DNA from: Deefgea piscis
GTDB taxonomy: Bacteria; Pseudomonadota; Gammaproteobacteria; Burkholderiales; Chitinibacteraceae
Reading direction: 5' to 3'
Assembly (NCBI RefSeq): GCF_013284055.1
Contig: NZ_CP054143.1
Coordinates: 2,914,001-2,978,000, forward strand
DNA length: 64,000 nucleotides
Part shown: piece after piece, positions 18,982 through 28,373 of the stretch
Layout of the letters: each line of letters opens with the position of its first letter
How positions within the stretch are numbered: the first letter of the stretch is position 1
Notes under the pieces: model-generated
The model's database searches: none
What the model was told of the DNA's origin: nothing
What the model saw: only the letters and a program-made list of their open reading frames with translations
Position numbers and translations under genes: made by a program

Positions 18982-19022
18982 GGAGTTGCAACTCCGTCTA
19001 CAGTGGAGGACTGCATCCAGTC
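18982..19022 (+). other. Two small hairpins in the NAD-GDH leader
   Basis: The palindrome ggagttgcaactcc (18982-18995) and the stem-loop gactg-catc-cagtc (19009-19022) lie in the 234-base gap before the glutamate dehydrogenase gene, the second ending 17 bases before its ATG. The first contains GGAG in its stem, so it could hide or offer a ribosome-binding site. There is no U-run and no leader peptide that I can support. Confidence 0.4.
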
Positions 19023-19039
19023 GATAGGCCACAGTCAAA

Positions 19040-22000
19040 ATGAGCACAAGCACGCCTTTGCAAGCCCTACAAACGTGGGCAACAGAACATGTTTCAGGCG
19101 ACATCGCCACGGCGCTACAACAATATTACGCCAACGTGCCCGAGGACGATTTACAGTCCCGCGCTACAGAGGATTTAGCCGGCGCGCTACTCGCGCACTG
19201 GCGCATGGCGGCACCACGCCAACCTCAGCAACGCCTAATTCGCGTTTACAACCCCAATTTAAGCGAGCATGGCTGGCAATGCCCGCACACTGTGATTGAA
19301 ATTGTCCAAGATGACATGCCGTTTTTAGTCGATTCAGTGGGTATTGTGCTAGCACGTTTAAAATACACGGCGCATAGCGTTATACATCCGGTATTTAAGG
19401 TTTTACGCGACGCTGAGGGGCGAATCACTCAACTCGACCCAAAAGGTTGTGCCGAATCATGGATGCACTTTGAAATCAATCGCATCAGTGATGCCGCTAG
19501 CATGGCCCACATCGAGCAGGAGATTAATCAAGCGCTCGACAGCATCGCCATCTCAGTTGCGGATTGGCCAGCGATGACCGATCGCGTCATGGCGGCACTT
19601 GAGCAATTACGCAGCGACCCGCCACCACTACCGCGCTCAGTGGTCACTGAAACCATTGCCTATCTTGAATGGCTACTGTCAGGTCACTTTGTTTTTCTCG
19701 GTCTGCGCGACTACCAATTTAGCGGCGAGTCACTTAATGTTGTGGCGCACTCAGGCAAAGGCCTGCTGCGCGACAACGGCTTAGCTCAGCCCTCTCATAT
19801 CTGGGCTAGCTTATCGCCGGATTTACGGCAAATCGCCTACACGCCCGATCGCTTACTCATGCTCACCAAGTCAGATCATCGCTCCATGGTGCATCGCCCC
19901 GTTTACTTAGATACCGTTCTGCTTCGGCATCTGAATGCCGACGGCCAATTGATGGGCGAATTACGCATTGTTGGGCTGTATTCTGCCAGCGCGTATACCG
20001 CACCACCGCGGCAAATCCCTATTCTGCGGCAAAAAATTGATCATGCCATGGCGTTGTGTGGCGCAGAATTAACCGGTTATCGTGGCAAAGCCTTGCTCAA
20101 TGTATTGGACACTTATCCGCGCGATGAGCTCATTGAAATCGAGGTCGCTGAATTGGCACGCATTGCCAATGGCGTGGTCAATTTGCATGAGCGAAATCGG
20201 GTTCGCGCGTTTTTTAGAGATGATATTTACCGTCGCTATGTATCGGTGATGGTCTTTGTGCCGCGCGACAACTACAGCACCGATGTGCGCATCAAGATTG
20301 GCAATCTCTTAATGCAGCACCTCAATGGCAACGCCACTGAATTTAATGTATTACTGAGCGACAACCCTCTAGCGCGAATTCATTACATTGTTCGCCGCTC
20401 GGCCGTTAGCGACACGCAATACGATGCAAAAGCCATTGAAATCGAAATTGAACACTTGGCGCAGCGCTGGCAAGACGGTCTGCATCAGCAATTAATTCAA
20501 AGTTTTGGTGAAGAAAAAGGCGGCACGCTACAACAAAAATACTTAAATGCCTTCCCTGCCGCCTACTGCGCAGATTTTTCCGCCCGCGTGGCCATTCATG
20601 ATGTCGAGGCGCTAGAGCGAGCATTGCAATCGCAGCAATTGGTCGCCACCCTCACGCCAGGCAGTGCACTTGACGAAATGGTATGGCGCTTAAAGCTCTA
20701 CCAACACCAGGCCATTGAACTCTCTGACTTTTTGCCGCTGCTTGAGAGCCTAGGCGTGCGCATTCTTGACGAGCGCCCTTACACCATTCATTTTGAACAG
20801 CAAACTGCGTGGATTGTCGACATCGGCATTCGCCTACCGGCACAAGCTTCGCTTGAATCGGCAGAACAACGGCTACGGTTTTTAGCGGCTTTTATCGCGC
20901 TTTCAAAAGGCGCGGCAGAAAACGACAAGCTCAATCAACTGATTTTGCATAACGGTTTGGCTTGGCGTGATGTACTGATTTTGCGTGCGTATTCGCGCTT
21001 TTTAAAGCAAGTCGCGCTCAAATACGATATGGACACCATCGCCGATTGCTTATTGCGCTACGGCACACAAGCTCAGCAATTGGTGCATGCCTTTGAACTA
21101 CTGCACCATCCACAACAGGCCGAGCCTGCGGTCGCTGAAATCACGCTGGAAGAAATCGCGCAAGCAGCGCGCGCCATGCCCAATATTGATGATGAAAAAA
21201 TCATTAGCGGCTTACTGTCGGCAATACAAGCCACGCTGCGGACCAATTTTTATCAAGACAACGGCAACAAAACTTACTTATCGCTCAAAATCGCCTCCGG
21301 CCAAATGCCGATGATGCCGCAACCGGTACCGATGTTTGAAATTTTCGTGTATTCACCGCAAATGGAAGGCGTGCATTTACGCGGCGGCAAAGTGGCGCGT
21401 GGTGGCTTACGCTGGTCCGATCGGCGCGAAGATTTCCGCACCGAAGTGCTGGGCCTGGTGAAAGCGCAAATGGTTAAAAACACCGTGATTGTGCCGGTAG
21501 GCTCCAAAGGTGGTTTTATTGTTAAAAATCCTCCGCTGGAGCGCGAGGCCTTGCTCGCTAGCGGCGTAGCCTGCTACCAAACCTTTATTCGCGGTTTACT
21601 GGATTTAACCGACAACTTTATCAATGGGCAAATCATTCCACCGGCCAATGTTTTGCGCCGCGACGGCGACGATCCTTACTTGGTGGTTGCCGCCGATAAA
21701 GGCACTGCAACTTTCTCCGACATCGCCAACGCCATCTCGCAAGAATATAACTTCTGGTTGGACGATGCGTTTGCATCGGGTGGCTCAGTCGGTTACGACC
21801 ATAAAAAGATGGGCATTACCGCCCGAGGTGCTTGGATTTCTGTCGAGCGCAGCTTCCGTGAAATGGGCATCGACACCAATACTGACGCATTCACCGCCGT
21901 CGGCATTGGTGACATGTCGGGCGACGTGTTTGGCAATGGTTTATTGCGCACACCAACCATTCAACTGTTGGCTGCATTTGATCATCGCCACATTTTCTTA

Positions 22001-23767
22001 GACCCACAGCCCGATAGCGCCGTGGCTTTTGCTGAGCGTGCTCGCATGTACGCGCTGCCGCGTTCTTCATGGGCCGATTACAATCCAGAGCTCATCTCAG
22101 AAGGCGGCGGGGTATATGCTCGCACCCTGAAGAAAATCAAAATCTCTGAGCAAATACGTCAGCGATTGCAAATCGAAGATGCCGAGCTTGAGCCTGACCA
22201 GCTGATTCAGGCGCTACTCAAGGCGCCGGTTGATTTGCTCTACAACGGTGGCATTGGTACTTATGTTAAGTCCAGCGCACAAACCCATGCCGAAGTAAAT
22301 GATCGCAATAACGACGCCGTGCGCGTTGATGGTCGCGACTTACGCTGCAAAGTCATTGCCGAGGGTGGGAACTTAGGCTTTACGCAACTCGGCCGCATTG
22401 AATACGCGCTCAACGGCGGCAGAATTCATACCGACGCCATTGATAACTCTGCCGGGGTGGATTGCTCAGACCATGAAGTAAATATCAAAATTTTACTGGG
22501 CCGCATCGTCGCCGATGGCGATTTAACGCTCAAGCAACGCAATGAAGTGCTCGCTAGCATGACCGACGAAGTCGGCCATTTAGTCCTACGTGACAATGAA
22601 TTACAAACTTTGGCCATTTCGTTAGAGTTCTCGCAATCATTATCCTTGGCCTCAGTTCATTTGCGCCTCATGCAATCGATGGAAGCGGCTGGCAAGCTAT
22701 CGCGTCGTATTGAATACCTGCCAAGCAATAATCAGCTCATCGAACGTCAAGCGCTAGGACTGGGTCTTTCTCGCCCGGAAATAGCGGTTTTGATGGCTTA
22801 CGCCAAGATTGTAATCAAGCAAAACTTACTCGATGAGTCGTTAATTGACGACAGCAAATGGAATCAGCGACTGACTCAATACTTCCCGAGCCGCTTGCGT
22901 GAATCTTTTGCCGCGCAACTCCCTTTGCATCCTTTGCGACGTGAAATCATTGCCACCGTGCTGACTAATCACATTGTTAATCGCTTTGGTACCAATTCAG
23001 TTTATCGCTTACAAGAAGAAACCGAGCGCAGCTGCAGCGACATTGTCGACGCTTTAATCGCCGCCGAAAGCTTGCTTGATAGTGAAACGCTGGCGCTTGA
23101 AATTGAGCAAAACGCCGATCAATGCAGTAGCGAAGGTCAAAATACGCTACTACTTCAAGTTCGCCGCCAAACTGAGCGTGTCGCACGTTGGCTGTTGCAG
23201 CAAACCTTAAGCAAGCCGGCGCTCGATCATATGCGCACTTGTGCGGCGCTAGCCCTACCGCAACTACCACTGTGGCTAACTAGCAGCCCAAGCCATCAAA
23301 CACAGGCGCTGCAATGGCAAGCCGCAGGTGTGAGTGGCGGATTGGCCATGAAAGTGCTGGCAGTCCAAGAAGCACAATCCTTGCTTGAGCTAAGCCAGTG
23401 CAGCAATGACTCTGGGCAGCTGGCAGAGCACATGCGAATGTATTTGGCACTGGGTGAGGCTTTAGAGCTGAAATGGTTAGCACTCGCCATCGAGCAATTG
23501 CCGCGTGAAAGCCGCTGGCAGACGCTCGCTCGTTTGGCGGTGCGCGATGACTTGCAACGCCTACACAAAGAGCTATTTATGCAAGCATGGCAACAAAGCC
23601 CTGACAACTTGAGCGAATGGCTGGCGCAAAACAGTAGCGCTCGCGAGCGAGTCAGCGCCATGTTTACTGAGCTACGTGCAGCCAACCCAGATTTGGCGAT
23701 GATTTCAGCGGCACTGCGCGAGCTACGCCACCGATTAATCGTTAAAACTGCACTTAGCGAGGTTTAG
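19040..23767 (+). CDS. Large NAD-specific glutamate dehydrogenase
   Basis: This 1575-residue protein belongs to the 180-kDa class of NAD-dependent glutamate dehydrogenases (Bac_GDH), which convert glutamate to 2-oxoglutarate and ammonia. The long regulatory N-terminal region includes QDDMPFLVDSVGIVLAR. The catalytic core has GGKVARGGLRWSDRREDFR, VPVGSKGGFIVK and, in the NAD-binding part, LYNGGIGTYVKSS and VIAEGGNLGFTQLGRIEYA. The length is normal for the class. The ATG at 19040 gives the usual start, although its ribosome site is weak. It is a monocistronic gene, divergent from DUF1631. Confidence 0.95.
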   Translation: MSTSTPLQALQTWATEHVSGDIATALQQYYANVPEDDLQSRATEDLAGALLAHWRMAAPRQPQQRLIRVYNPNLSEHGWQCPHTVIEIVQDDMPFLVDSVGIVLARLKYTAHSVIHPVFKVLRDAEGRITQLDPKGCAESWMHFEINRISDAASMAHIEQEINQALDSIAISVADWPAMTDRVMAALEQLRSDPPPLPRSVVTETIAYLEWLLSGHFVFLGLRDYQFSGESLNVVAHSGKGLLRDNGLAQPSHIWASLSPDLRQIAYTPDRLLMLTKSDHRSMVHRPVYLDTVLLRHLNADGQLMGELRIVGLYSASAYTAPPRQIPILRQKIDHAMALCGAELTGYRGKALLNVLDTYPRDELIEIEVAELARIANGVVNLHERNRVRAFFRDDIYRRYVSVMVFVPRDNYSTDVRIKIGNLLMQHLNGNATEFNVLLSDNPLARIHYIVRRSAVSDTQYDAKAIEIEIEHLAQRWQDGLHQQLIQSFGEEKGGTLQQKYLNAFPAAYCADFSARVAIHDVEALERALQSQQLVATLTPGSALDEMVWRLKLYQHQAIELSDFLPLLESLGVRILDERPYTIHFEQQTAWIVDIGIRLPAQASLESAEQRLRFLAAFIALSKGAAENDKLNQLILHNGLAWRDVLILRAYSRFLKQVALKYDMDTIADCLLRYGTQAQQLVHAFELLHHPQQAEPAVAEITLEEIAQAARAMPNIDDEKIISGLLSAIQATLRTNFYQDNGNKTYLSLKIASGQMPMMPQPVPMFEIFVYSPQMEGVHLRGGKVARGGLRWSDRREDFRTEVLGLVKAQMVKNTVIVPVGSKGGFIVKNPPLEREALLASGVACYQTFIRGLLDLTDNFINGQIIPPANVLRRDGDDPYLVVAADKGTATFSDIANAISQEYNFWLDDAFASGGSVGYDHKKMGITARGAWISVERSFREMGIDTNTDAFTAVGIGDMSGDVFGNGLLRTPTIQLLAAFDHRHIFLDPQPDSAVAFAERARMYALPRSSWADYNPELISEGGGVYARTLKKIKISEQIRQRLQIEDAELEPDQLIQALLKAPVDLLYNGGIGTYVKSSAQTHAEVNDRNNDAVRVDGRDLRCKVIAEGGNLGFTQLGRIEYALNGGRIHTDAIDNSAGVDCSDHEVNIKILLGRIVADGDLTLKQRNEVLASMTDEVGHLVLRDNELQTLAISLEFSQSLSLASVHLRLMQSMEAAGKLSRRIEYLPSNNQLIERQALGLGLSRPEIAVLMAYAKIVIKQNLLDESLIDDSKWNQRLTQYFPSRLRESFAAQLPLHPLRREIIATVLTNHIVNRFGTNSVYRLQEETERSCSDIVDALIAAESLLDSETLALEIEQNADQCSSEGQNTLLLQVRRQTERVARWLLQQTLSKPALDHMRTCAALALPQLPLWLTSSPSHQTQALQWQAAGVSGGLAMKVLAVQEAQSLLELSQCSNDSGQLAEHMRMYLALGEALELKWLALAIEQLPRESRWQTLARLAVRDDLQRLHKELFMQAWQQSPDNLSEWLAQNSSARERVSAMFTELRAANPDLAMISAALRELRHRLIVKTALSEV

Positions 23768-23801
23768 TTATGCATTTCCGCTACTGCGAAGGCGCACAGA
23801 C

Positions 23802-23810
23802 TGATATAAT
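23802..23810 (+). promoter_or_regulatory. Extended -10 promoter of prfB
   Basis: TGATATAAT is a perfect -10 box with the extended TGn motif, 36 bases before the prfB start. No convincing -35 was found, which is usual for extended -10 promoters. Confidence 0.55.
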
Positions 23811-23846
23811 TCACGGTTTTGCAATAGCAAACGCGGATTCTATCGC

Positions 23847-24950
23847 ATGGAAGCGGAACAGCTTAATCAGATTGAAAACCAGCTCAAAGAGCTAGGCATA
23901 CGCGCAGACGAACTTAAGCGCTATCTTGACTACCCCGGAAAAGTCGATCGACTCGAAGAAGTCGTTCGACTTTCTGAGGCGCCAGAAACCTGGAACGACC
24001 CCAAAAAAGCCCAAGAAGTAGGCCGAGAACGAAAAGCCTTAGAGGATATCGTTCTGGTTTTAGATCGTGTCGCCGATGGCGTCACCGATTCGCTTGAGCT
24101 ATTTGAAATGGCCAAAGAAGAAGGTGACTTTGGCACTGCCGAAGTGATCGCGCAAGAATACGCCCTACTTGAAGCCGAAGTGGCCAAGCTCGAGTTTCGC
24201 CGGATGTTCAATAACCCAATGGATCCAAATCCTTGCTTTATTGATATTCAATCTGGCGCTGGCGGCACTGAGGCGCAAGACTGGGCCGGCATGCTATTGC
24301 GGATGTATGTTCGCTACGGCGAGCGCAAAGGCTTTACCGTTGAAGTGATGGAGCAATCGGATGGCGACATCGTCGGCATCAGCCAAGCCACCATCAAACT
24401 GACTGGCGATTATGCTTATGGCTTTTTACGCACCGAAACCGGCGTTCACCGCCTAGTTCGCTGCTCGCCATACGATTCTAACAATCGTCGTCACACCTCA
24501 TTTGCCTCGGTATTTGTATACCCAGAAGTGGATGACAGTTTTGAAATTGATATCAACCCTTCTGACGTGCGTACCGATACGTATCGCGCTTCAGGCGCGG
24601 GTGGTCAACACATCAACAAAACCGATTCTGCCGTTCGTTTAACGCACATTCCGACCAATACCGTCGTGCAATGCCAAAACGATCGATCACAGCATAAAAA
24701 CCGTGATGAAGCGTGGAAGATGTTACGGGCTAAGTTGTTTGAACTTGAGCTACGCAAACGCATGGAAGCACAGCAATCGCTCGAGGCGACCAAGTCGGAC
24801 ATCGGCTGGGGACATCAAATTCGTTCTTACGTATTCGATCAAAGCCGCATTAAAGATTTACGCACCAGCTACGAAGTGGGCAATATCAAAGGCGTCATGG
24901 ACGGTGATCTTGACAACTTTATTGCGGCCAGCCTCAAACAAGGCGTTTAA
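23847..24950 (+). CDS. prfB: Peptide chain release factor 2
   Basis: This 367-residue release factor reads UGA and UAA stop codons and triggers peptide release. The GGQ motif lies in [20 protein letters not shown]. The codon-recognition tripeptide, normally SPF, reads SPY at residues 207-209. Unlike most bacterial prfB genes it needs no programmed frameshift: where others have CTT-TGA-C, this one has CTT-GAC (codons 27-28), so the frame is continuous. The upstream Shine-Dalgarno-like stimulator is also gone. lysS follows, the usual prfB-lysS pair, after a hairpin. Confidence 0.96.
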   Translation: MEAEQLNQIENQLKELGIRADELKRYLDYPGKVDRLEEVVRLSEAPETWNDPKKAQEVGRERKALEDIVLVLDRVADGVTDSLELFEMAKEEGDFGTAEVIAQEYALLEAEVAKLEFRRMFNNPMDPNPCFIDIQSGAGGTEAQDWAGMLLRMYVRYGERKGFTVEVMEQSDGDIVGISQATIKLTGDYAYGFLRTETGVHRLVRCSPYDSNNRRHTSFASVFVYPEVDDSFEIDINPSDVRTDTYRASGAGGQHINKTDSAVRLTHIPTNTVVQCQNDRSQHKNRDEAWKMLRAKLFELELRKRMEAQQSLEATKSDIGWGHQIRSYVFDQSRIKDLRTSYEVGNIKGVMDGDLDNFIAASLKQGV

Positions 24951-24965
24951 TTTATAGCATCCAAG

Positions 24966-24989
24966 CAGGGAGCGATCATTCGCTCCCTG
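24966..24989 (+). other. Intercistronic hairpin between prfB and lysS
   Basis: A perfect 10-base-pair stem, cagggagcga / tcgctccctg, with a tcat loop begins 15 bases after the prfB stop. No U-run follows, so it is more likely an mRNA-stability or partial attenuation element than a terminator. Confidence 0.75.
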
Positions 24990-25019
24990 ATGTCATTAAG
25001 TGTATTGAGTGGAAAAACG

Positions 25020-26540
25020 ATGAGTGAAAATCAAGTTGCAAGCCAAGCCGTCGAAGTGGCGGTCGATGAAAATCAAATTATCTTAGAGCGCCGCGCCAAG
25101 CTAGCGGCCATTCGCGCCAAGGGCATTGCTTTTCCAAACGATTTTAAGCGTGAACACCTCTCAGGCCCGCTGCACGATCAATACAATGCACTCGAAAAAG
25201 CCGATCTAGAAGCACAAGCCGTTGAAGTGTCGGTTGCTGGCCGTATGATGCTTAAACGCTTGATGGGTAAAGCCAGCTTTGCCACCATCCAAGACGGCAC
25301 TGGCCGTATTCAGTTTTACATCAGCAAAGAAAGCGTTGGCGAAGCCGTTTATGACGACTTTAAAACATGGGATTTGGGTGACATCGTTGCCGCACGCGGC
25401 ACACTGATGAAAACCAAAACCGGCGAGCTCTCCGTTCACGTGACTGAGTTGCGCCTATTGACTAAATCATTGCGCCCATTGCCGGACAAACACCACGGCA
25501 TGGCTGATCAAGAGCAGATCTATCGTCAACGCCATCTTGATCTGATTACCAACGATCATAGCCGCAGCACATTCATCAAACGCTCAAAAATCATCCAGCG
25601 TTTACGTGAATTCATGGTGCACGAAGACTACCTCGAAGTCGAAACGCCAATGATGCATTCGATTCCTGGTGGTGCAACCGCCAAGCCATTTGTGACGCAT
25701 CACAATGCACTCGACATGCCGCTGTATTTGCGTATTGCACCTGAGCTCTACCTCAAACGCTTGGTTGTCGGCGGCTTAGAGCGGGTATTTGAAATCAACC
25801 GTTCATTCCGCAACGAAGGCATGAGCACACGCCACAACCCAGAATTCACCATGATCGAATTCTACGAAGCGTATGCTGACTACCAACGCATGATGGAAAT
25901 GGCCGAAGGTATTATTCGTGCCTGCGCCAAAGAAGCAACCGGCGACACTGTGATTGAATATCAAGGCAAAATGGTTGATCTATCAAAACCATTTACCCGT
26001 TTCACCATTGCCCAAGCCATTCAGCACTACAACCCTGAATACACCGACGCGCAATTGAATGACGCAGACTTCCTCAAAGCCGAGATCGCTCGCCTTGGCG
26101 GAAAACCGGTACTGACTGCGGGGATTGGCGGCTTGCAATTGAGTTTGTTTGAAGAAAACACGGAAAGCAAACTATGGGAACCTACCTTCATCGTTGACTA
26201 CCCTGCTGAAGTTTCGCCACTGGCGCGCGCATCAGACACGCAAGCCGGGCTGACTGAACGTTTTGAATTATTCATCGTTGGTCGCGAACATGCTAACGGC
26301 TACTCAGAGTTGAACGACCCTGAAGACCAAGCAGCGCGCTTCCAAGCTCAGGTCGACCTTAAAGACAAGGGTGACGACGAAGCGATGCATTACGACGCCG
26401 ACTATGTTCGCGCGCTGGAGCATGGCTTAGCGCCAACAGGTGGTTGTGGTATTGGTATTGACCGACTGGTCATGCTGCTCACCAACGCCCCAAGCATTCG
26501 TGATGTTATTTTGTTCCCACAAATGCGCCGCGAAGACTAA
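25020..26540 (+). CDS. lysS: Lysyl-tRNA synthetase, class II
   Basis: This 506-residue enzyme attaches lysine to tRNA-Lys. It has an N-terminal OB-fold anticodon-binding domain ([20 protein letters not shown]) and the class II catalytic core with motif 2 [20 protein letters not shown] and motif 3 [13 protein letters not shown]. The ATG at 25020 (MSENQVASQ) has GTGGAAA upstream and is preferred to an in-frame start at 24990 next to the hairpin. A strong terminator follows. Confidence 0.97.
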   Translation: MSENQVASQAVEVAVDENQIILERRAKLAAIRAKGIAFPNDFKREHLSGPLHDQYNALEKADLEAQAVEVSVAGRMMLKRLMGKASFATIQDGTGRIQFYISKESVGEAVYDDFKTWDLGDIVAARGTLMKTKTGELSVHVTELRLLTKSLRPLPDKHHGMADQEQIYRQRHLDLITNDHSRSTFIKRSKIIQRLREFMVHEDYLEVETPMMHSIPGGATAKPFVTHHNALDMPLYLRIAPELYLKRLVVGGLERVFEINRSFRNEGMSTRHNPEFTMIEFYEAYADYQRMMEMAEGIIRACAKEATGDTVIEYQGKMVDLSKPFTRFTIAQAIQHYNPEYTDAQLNDADFLKAEIARLGGKPVLTAGIGGLQLSLFEENTESKLWEPTFIVDYPAEVSPLARASDTQAGLTERFELFIVGREHANGYSELNDPEDQAARFQAQVDLKDKGDDEAMHYDADYVRALEHGLAPTGGCGIGIDRLVMLLTNAPSIRDVILFPQMRRED

Positions 26541-26571
26541 GCACCACCCGTATTGCTGTCCAGACTATTGA

Positions 26572-26600
26572 AAATATAGGCTAGATAGCAATACCCATAA
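26572..26600. repeat. Dispersed intergenic repeat, copy 1
   Basis: AATATAGGCTAG followed a few bases later by AGCAATACCCA matches, with one short gap, a second copy at 35330-35357 upstream of kdsA. Both lie outside genes. This copy abuts the lysS terminator. Confidence 0.45.
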
Positions 26601-26627
26601 AAAAACCGGCTATACGCCGGTTTTTTT
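26598..26627. terminator. Bidirectional terminator between lysS and the HU gene
   Basis: The stem aaaaaaccggc / gccggtttttt with a tatac loop has A and T tracts on opposite sides and serves two convergent genes. Confidence 0.92.
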
Positions 26628-26646
26628 GTTGTTTTCTAATCAATGC

Positions 26647-26964
26647 TTACACTGATTTTTCTTGCGCAGCATCATGCTGAGCAACCGCATCTTTGAGTGC
26701 TTTTGCCGCGGTAAACTTAAGTACACGCTTGGCTGGGACTTGCACTGCTTCACCGGTACGCGGATTGCGCCCAACTCGCGCATCGCGTGACTTTAATGCC
26801 ACTTTAGCCACATTAGGCAAAACCACCTCACCACCGCCACTCACCGTCGCCAAAATCACTTCGGATAAAGTTTCAATCGTTGCTGCAACCGCTTTCTTGG
26901 AAACTTCCGGATGATCAATCGCCACTAGGTTATGGACAATCGCAATTAATTCAGTTTTATTCAT
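26647..26964 (-). CDS. HU family DNA-binding protein
   Basis: This 105-residue histone-like protein starts MNKTELIAIV and carries the HU/IHF arm signature, here GRNPRTGEAVQVPAKRVLKF. HU binds and bends DNA in the nucleoid without strict sequence preference. The ATG at 26964 has AAGG upstream; the longer reading from 27048 adds residues that no HU has. The C-terminus (KDAVAQHDAAQEKSV) is about 12 residues longer than a typical 90-residue HU and is charged. It is transcribed divergently from mdfA and converges on lysS. Confidence 0.93.
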   Translation of the reverse strand: MNKTELIAIVHNLVAIDHPEVSKKAVAATIETLSEVILATVSGGGEVVLPNVAKVALKSRDARVGRNPRTGEAVQVPAKRVLKFTAAKALKDAVAQHDAAQEKSV

Positions 26965-27134
26965 AAAAGACCTTTTAATGGGCGCAGCGCATAGATTAGA
27001 TAAGCTATTATGCCGCAGCCCATCAAAATAAGCTTTAGCTTTGCGCATAGTTTTTCATTTATGCAAAATGCACTATTCACCTCGCTTTTAAATAGCAAAC
27101 CGAGGAAAATGCGAATGTCACACAGAGAGATGAC

Positions 27135-28361
27135 ATGAACACCCGTAGCCAATCGCCAATTCCCAATATCACATTCTTAGCGCTTTTATTTCCTCTGGCC
27201 TTAGTTTTGTTTGAATTTGCAACATACATTTCAAACGACATGATTCTGCCGGCAATGCCGACCATTGTTAATTCATTTGCAATTGATCCAATTCATATTC
27301 CATCAGCCATGTCGATTTGTTTATTGGGTGGTGCCAGCCTGCAATGGTTACTAGGGCCACTCTCAGATCGAATCGGCCGCCGCCCAGTCATGCTGGCTGG
27401 CGTAATGCTGTTTATTCTGTCTTGCATTGCCATCGTATTTTCTGAATCTTACAGTTGGTTTTTATTTTGCCGCTTTTTGCAAGGCACTGGCATGTGCTTT
27501 ATCGGCGCAGTTGGCTACGCCGCCATTCAAGAAAGCTTTGCTGAAGCCACCGCCATTCGTGTTACCGCCTTAATGGCCAATGTGGCGTTGATTGCACCAC
27601 TCATTGGTCCTTTGGCAGGCGCCATGGTGTTGCAAGTAGCCAGTTGGTATTGGATCTTTATTTTTGTGGCGATTGTCGCTAGCTGCTCAGCGTTTGGCCT
27701 CTGGCGCTTTATGCCAGAAACTTCACCCAAGATTGATACACCGTTGCGCATTGGTCGCTTACGCCAAGACTACACCGCGGTACTGAGCAACCGTCGCTTC
27801 TTAGCGGGTGCCATTTCCATTGGTTGCACTTCAGCGCCTTTATTGGCGTGGATCGCTTTAGCGCCAGTGATTTTGATGCAAGACGCGCAACTATCCACGA
27901 TTGCCTATGGCTATTGGCAAACGCCGGTCTTTGTCGGCTTAATTTTAGGCAATCTGATCTTGGCCAAAGTCGTGACCAGCGTACCGATTTATCGCATCAT
28001 CAAGCTAGGCTCCATTCCGTTAATGGTGGGCCTTGCGATGACGCTGTTGCTATTTAAAGCACCAATGGACTGGCAATGGCTGATTGCGTCACTCTCGGTG
28101 GCCGCCGTTGGGATTGGCATTATCAATGCGGCACAATTTAGATTGGCATTATTTGCCAGCGACCAAAGCAAAGGCACGGTTTCCGCCATGCTGGGCATTA
28201 TTATTATGGTGATTTTTTCGATCGCGATTGAATCCGCCAAACTCGGCCATGAGCTTTGGGGCAATCGTGGCTTTATTGTGATCTGCTTAATTATGGGCTG
28301 CTGCGCCATTAGCGCCAGACGCTACTTTTTACGTGGGCCGCTTGGCGAACAAGCCGATTAA
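27135..28361 (+). CDS. mdfA: MdfA-type multidrug/proton antiporter
   Basis: This 408-residue MFS transporter has 12 predicted helices. Long stretches match E. coli MdfA: LFPLALVLFEFATYISNDM in helix 1, QWLLGPLSDRIGRRPVMLAG, then CFIGAVGYAAIQESF and ITALMANVALIAP-like segments. The two acidic residues needed for drug and proton coupling, E27 and D35 (equivalent to E26 and D34), are present. MdfA exports chloramphenicol, cationic dyes and other compounds. GAGAGATGAC precedes the ATG. mnmC follows at once and may be cotranscribed. Substrate range here is inferred from family. Confidence 0.93.
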   Translation: MNTRSQSPIPNITFLALLFPLALVLFEFATYISNDMILPAMPTIVNSFAIDPIHIPSAMSICLLGGASLQWLLGPLSDRIGRRPVMLAGVMLFILSCIAIVFSESYSWFLFCRFLQGTGMCFIGAVGYAAIQESFAEATAIRVTALMANVALIAPLIGPLAGAMVLQVASWYWIFIFVAIVASCSAFGLWRFMPETSPKIDTPLRIGRLRQDYTAVLSNRRFLAGAISIGCTSAPLLAWIALAPVILMQDAQLSTIAYGYWQTPVFVGLILGNLILAKVVTSVPIYRIIKLGSIPLMVGLAMTLLLFKAPMDWQWLIASLSVAAVGIGIINAAQFRLALFASDQSKGTVSAMLGIIIMVIFSIAIESAKLGHELWGNRGFIVICLIMGCCAISARRYFLRGPLGEQAD

Positions 28362-28373
28362 TTGAGTACATCG

